64,000 nt of DNA, from positions 51,238,598 through 51,302,597 of the forward strand of contig NC_135720.1 of the NCBI RefSeq assembly GCF_964656455.1, given 5' to 3'. The DNA is from Halichoerus grypus. Lineage: Eukaryota; Chordata; Mammalia; Carnivora; Phocidae. Below are positions 63,301-64,000 of this stretch, one piece after another. The stretch's first letter is position 1. Each line of letters begins with the position of its first letter. Under the pieces are notes generated by a model, which was not told the origin of the DNA, did no database searches, and was given only the letters and a program-made list of their open reading frames with translations. The translations under genes were made by a program, and so were the position numbers.

Positions 63301-64000
63301 GAGAGATCTGCAGCTAGCCTTATGGGCTAAGTTAGGGACTTCTTTCTGTTTTTAGGATTTTTTAATCTTTATATTTTGCAAATTTAATTACAATATGTCT
63401 TGGTGTTGGCCTGCTTTTGTTGATTTTGATGGGAGTTCTCTGTGCCTCCTGGATCTGGATGTGGTCCTTCCTCAGATTAGGGAAGTTCTCAGCTATTATT
63501 TCCTCAGATAAATTTTCTGCCCCCTTTTCTCTCTGCTTCTTCTGGGACTCCTTTAATATGAATGTTATTATGTTTGATGGAGTCACTGAATTCCCTAAGT
63601 CTATTCTTGTGTTCCATAATTCTCTCTTTTGTTCAGCTTCATTATTTTCTATTATTTTATCTTCTATAACACTTACTCATTCCTCTGCTTCTTCCATCCT
63701 TGTGCTCATTGCATCAAGTCTGTTTCAAATTTCAGTTATTGCATTTTTCATTTCTGTTTTTTAACTCTTTTATCTCCGTAGTAAGGGCCCCCCCCCCCCC
63801 CGAAATCTTCTACTCTTTTCTCAAGCCCAGAGAGTATCCTTATGATTGTTGCTTTAAATTCTCTATCAGGCATGTTACTTATATCTGTTTCACTTAAATC
63901 TCTGGCCGTGACTTCTCTTGTTCTTTCAAGATGAAGTCCTCTGTCTTGGCATTTTGTCTAAGTTTCCATCTTCTTCTCTGGGTTAAAAAAGCCTCTTCTG
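60305..64000 (-). mobile_element. L1 ORF1 and ORF2 N-terminal part, minus strand, runs off the window
   Basis: Minus strand, 5' to 3': an ORF1 remnant (63586-63362, with RPTPRHIVIKFAKYKD), then ORF2 with the reverse transcriptase region (61550-61125, [16 protein letters not shown] and [19 protein letters not shown]; next frame GARQGCP) up to the SQSNLE block at about 60330. Multiple frameshifts and stops; not functional. It lacks its own 3' end; see the rearrangement finding. Confidence 0.9.
62764..62917 (-). mobile_element. Very short L1 3' UTR insertion nested in the L1
   Basis: About 154 bp: complement of the L1 3' end (AGTTTTTGATGTAGTGTTCC, AACACCCAGCGCTCC), ending in a poly-C run. GGGCCTTATTTTTT is duplicated at 62750-62763 and 62918-62931. 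Confidence 0.93.

Overview
The window is mammalian nuclear DNA, and the repeats place it in a carnivore. About two dozen copies of a tRNA-Lys-derived SINE are present, with head GGGGCGCCTGGGTGGCTCAG and tail TCAAATAAATAAATAAAATC. These are CAN-SINEs. The 3' part with CCCCTGCTTGTGTTCC is the form I associate with arctoids (bears, seals, mustelids) rather than the dog SINEC_Cf form, which I do not see. The L1 3' UTRs are also of the carnivore type. There is no prokaryotic, phage or CRISPR content.

The only intact protein gene is CEP57L1 (centrosomal protein 57-like 1), on the minus strand. All ten coding exons, from the ATG at 45883 to the TAA at 21328, can be placed with consensus GT/AG junctions. 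They join in frame to 1437 nt, giving 478 codons plus stop. The ATG lies 3 nt inside its exon, so 5' noncoding exons and the promoter must lie at higher coordinates. No CpG-rich promoter is visible up to 64000.

Layout. 1-21.1 kb: sequence downstream of the gene, with old minus-strand L1, MER5A, an ERVL-type LTR, a possible degenerate provirus between two LTR-like repeats (about 7.45 and 13.2 kb), MIR, and unique DNA. 21.1-45.9 kb: CEP57L1. Its introns hold a UBE2D3 processed pseudogene with target-site duplications, an inverted duplication that copies the end of one coding exon with its splice donor, several nested retrotransposons, a twin-primed L1 and a polyadenylated retrocopy of antisense-L1 RNA. 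45.9-64 kb: upstream or 5' noncoding intron DNA with SINEs, a MaLR LTR, MIR, old repeats, and a rearranged L1 more than 5.5 kb long that runs off the right edge.

No new gene system is present. The most unusual structures are the inverted duplication at 24259-24593/25590-26122, which could fold the CEP57L1 pre-mRNA onto an exon-intron boundary, and the set of composite retrotransposition products.
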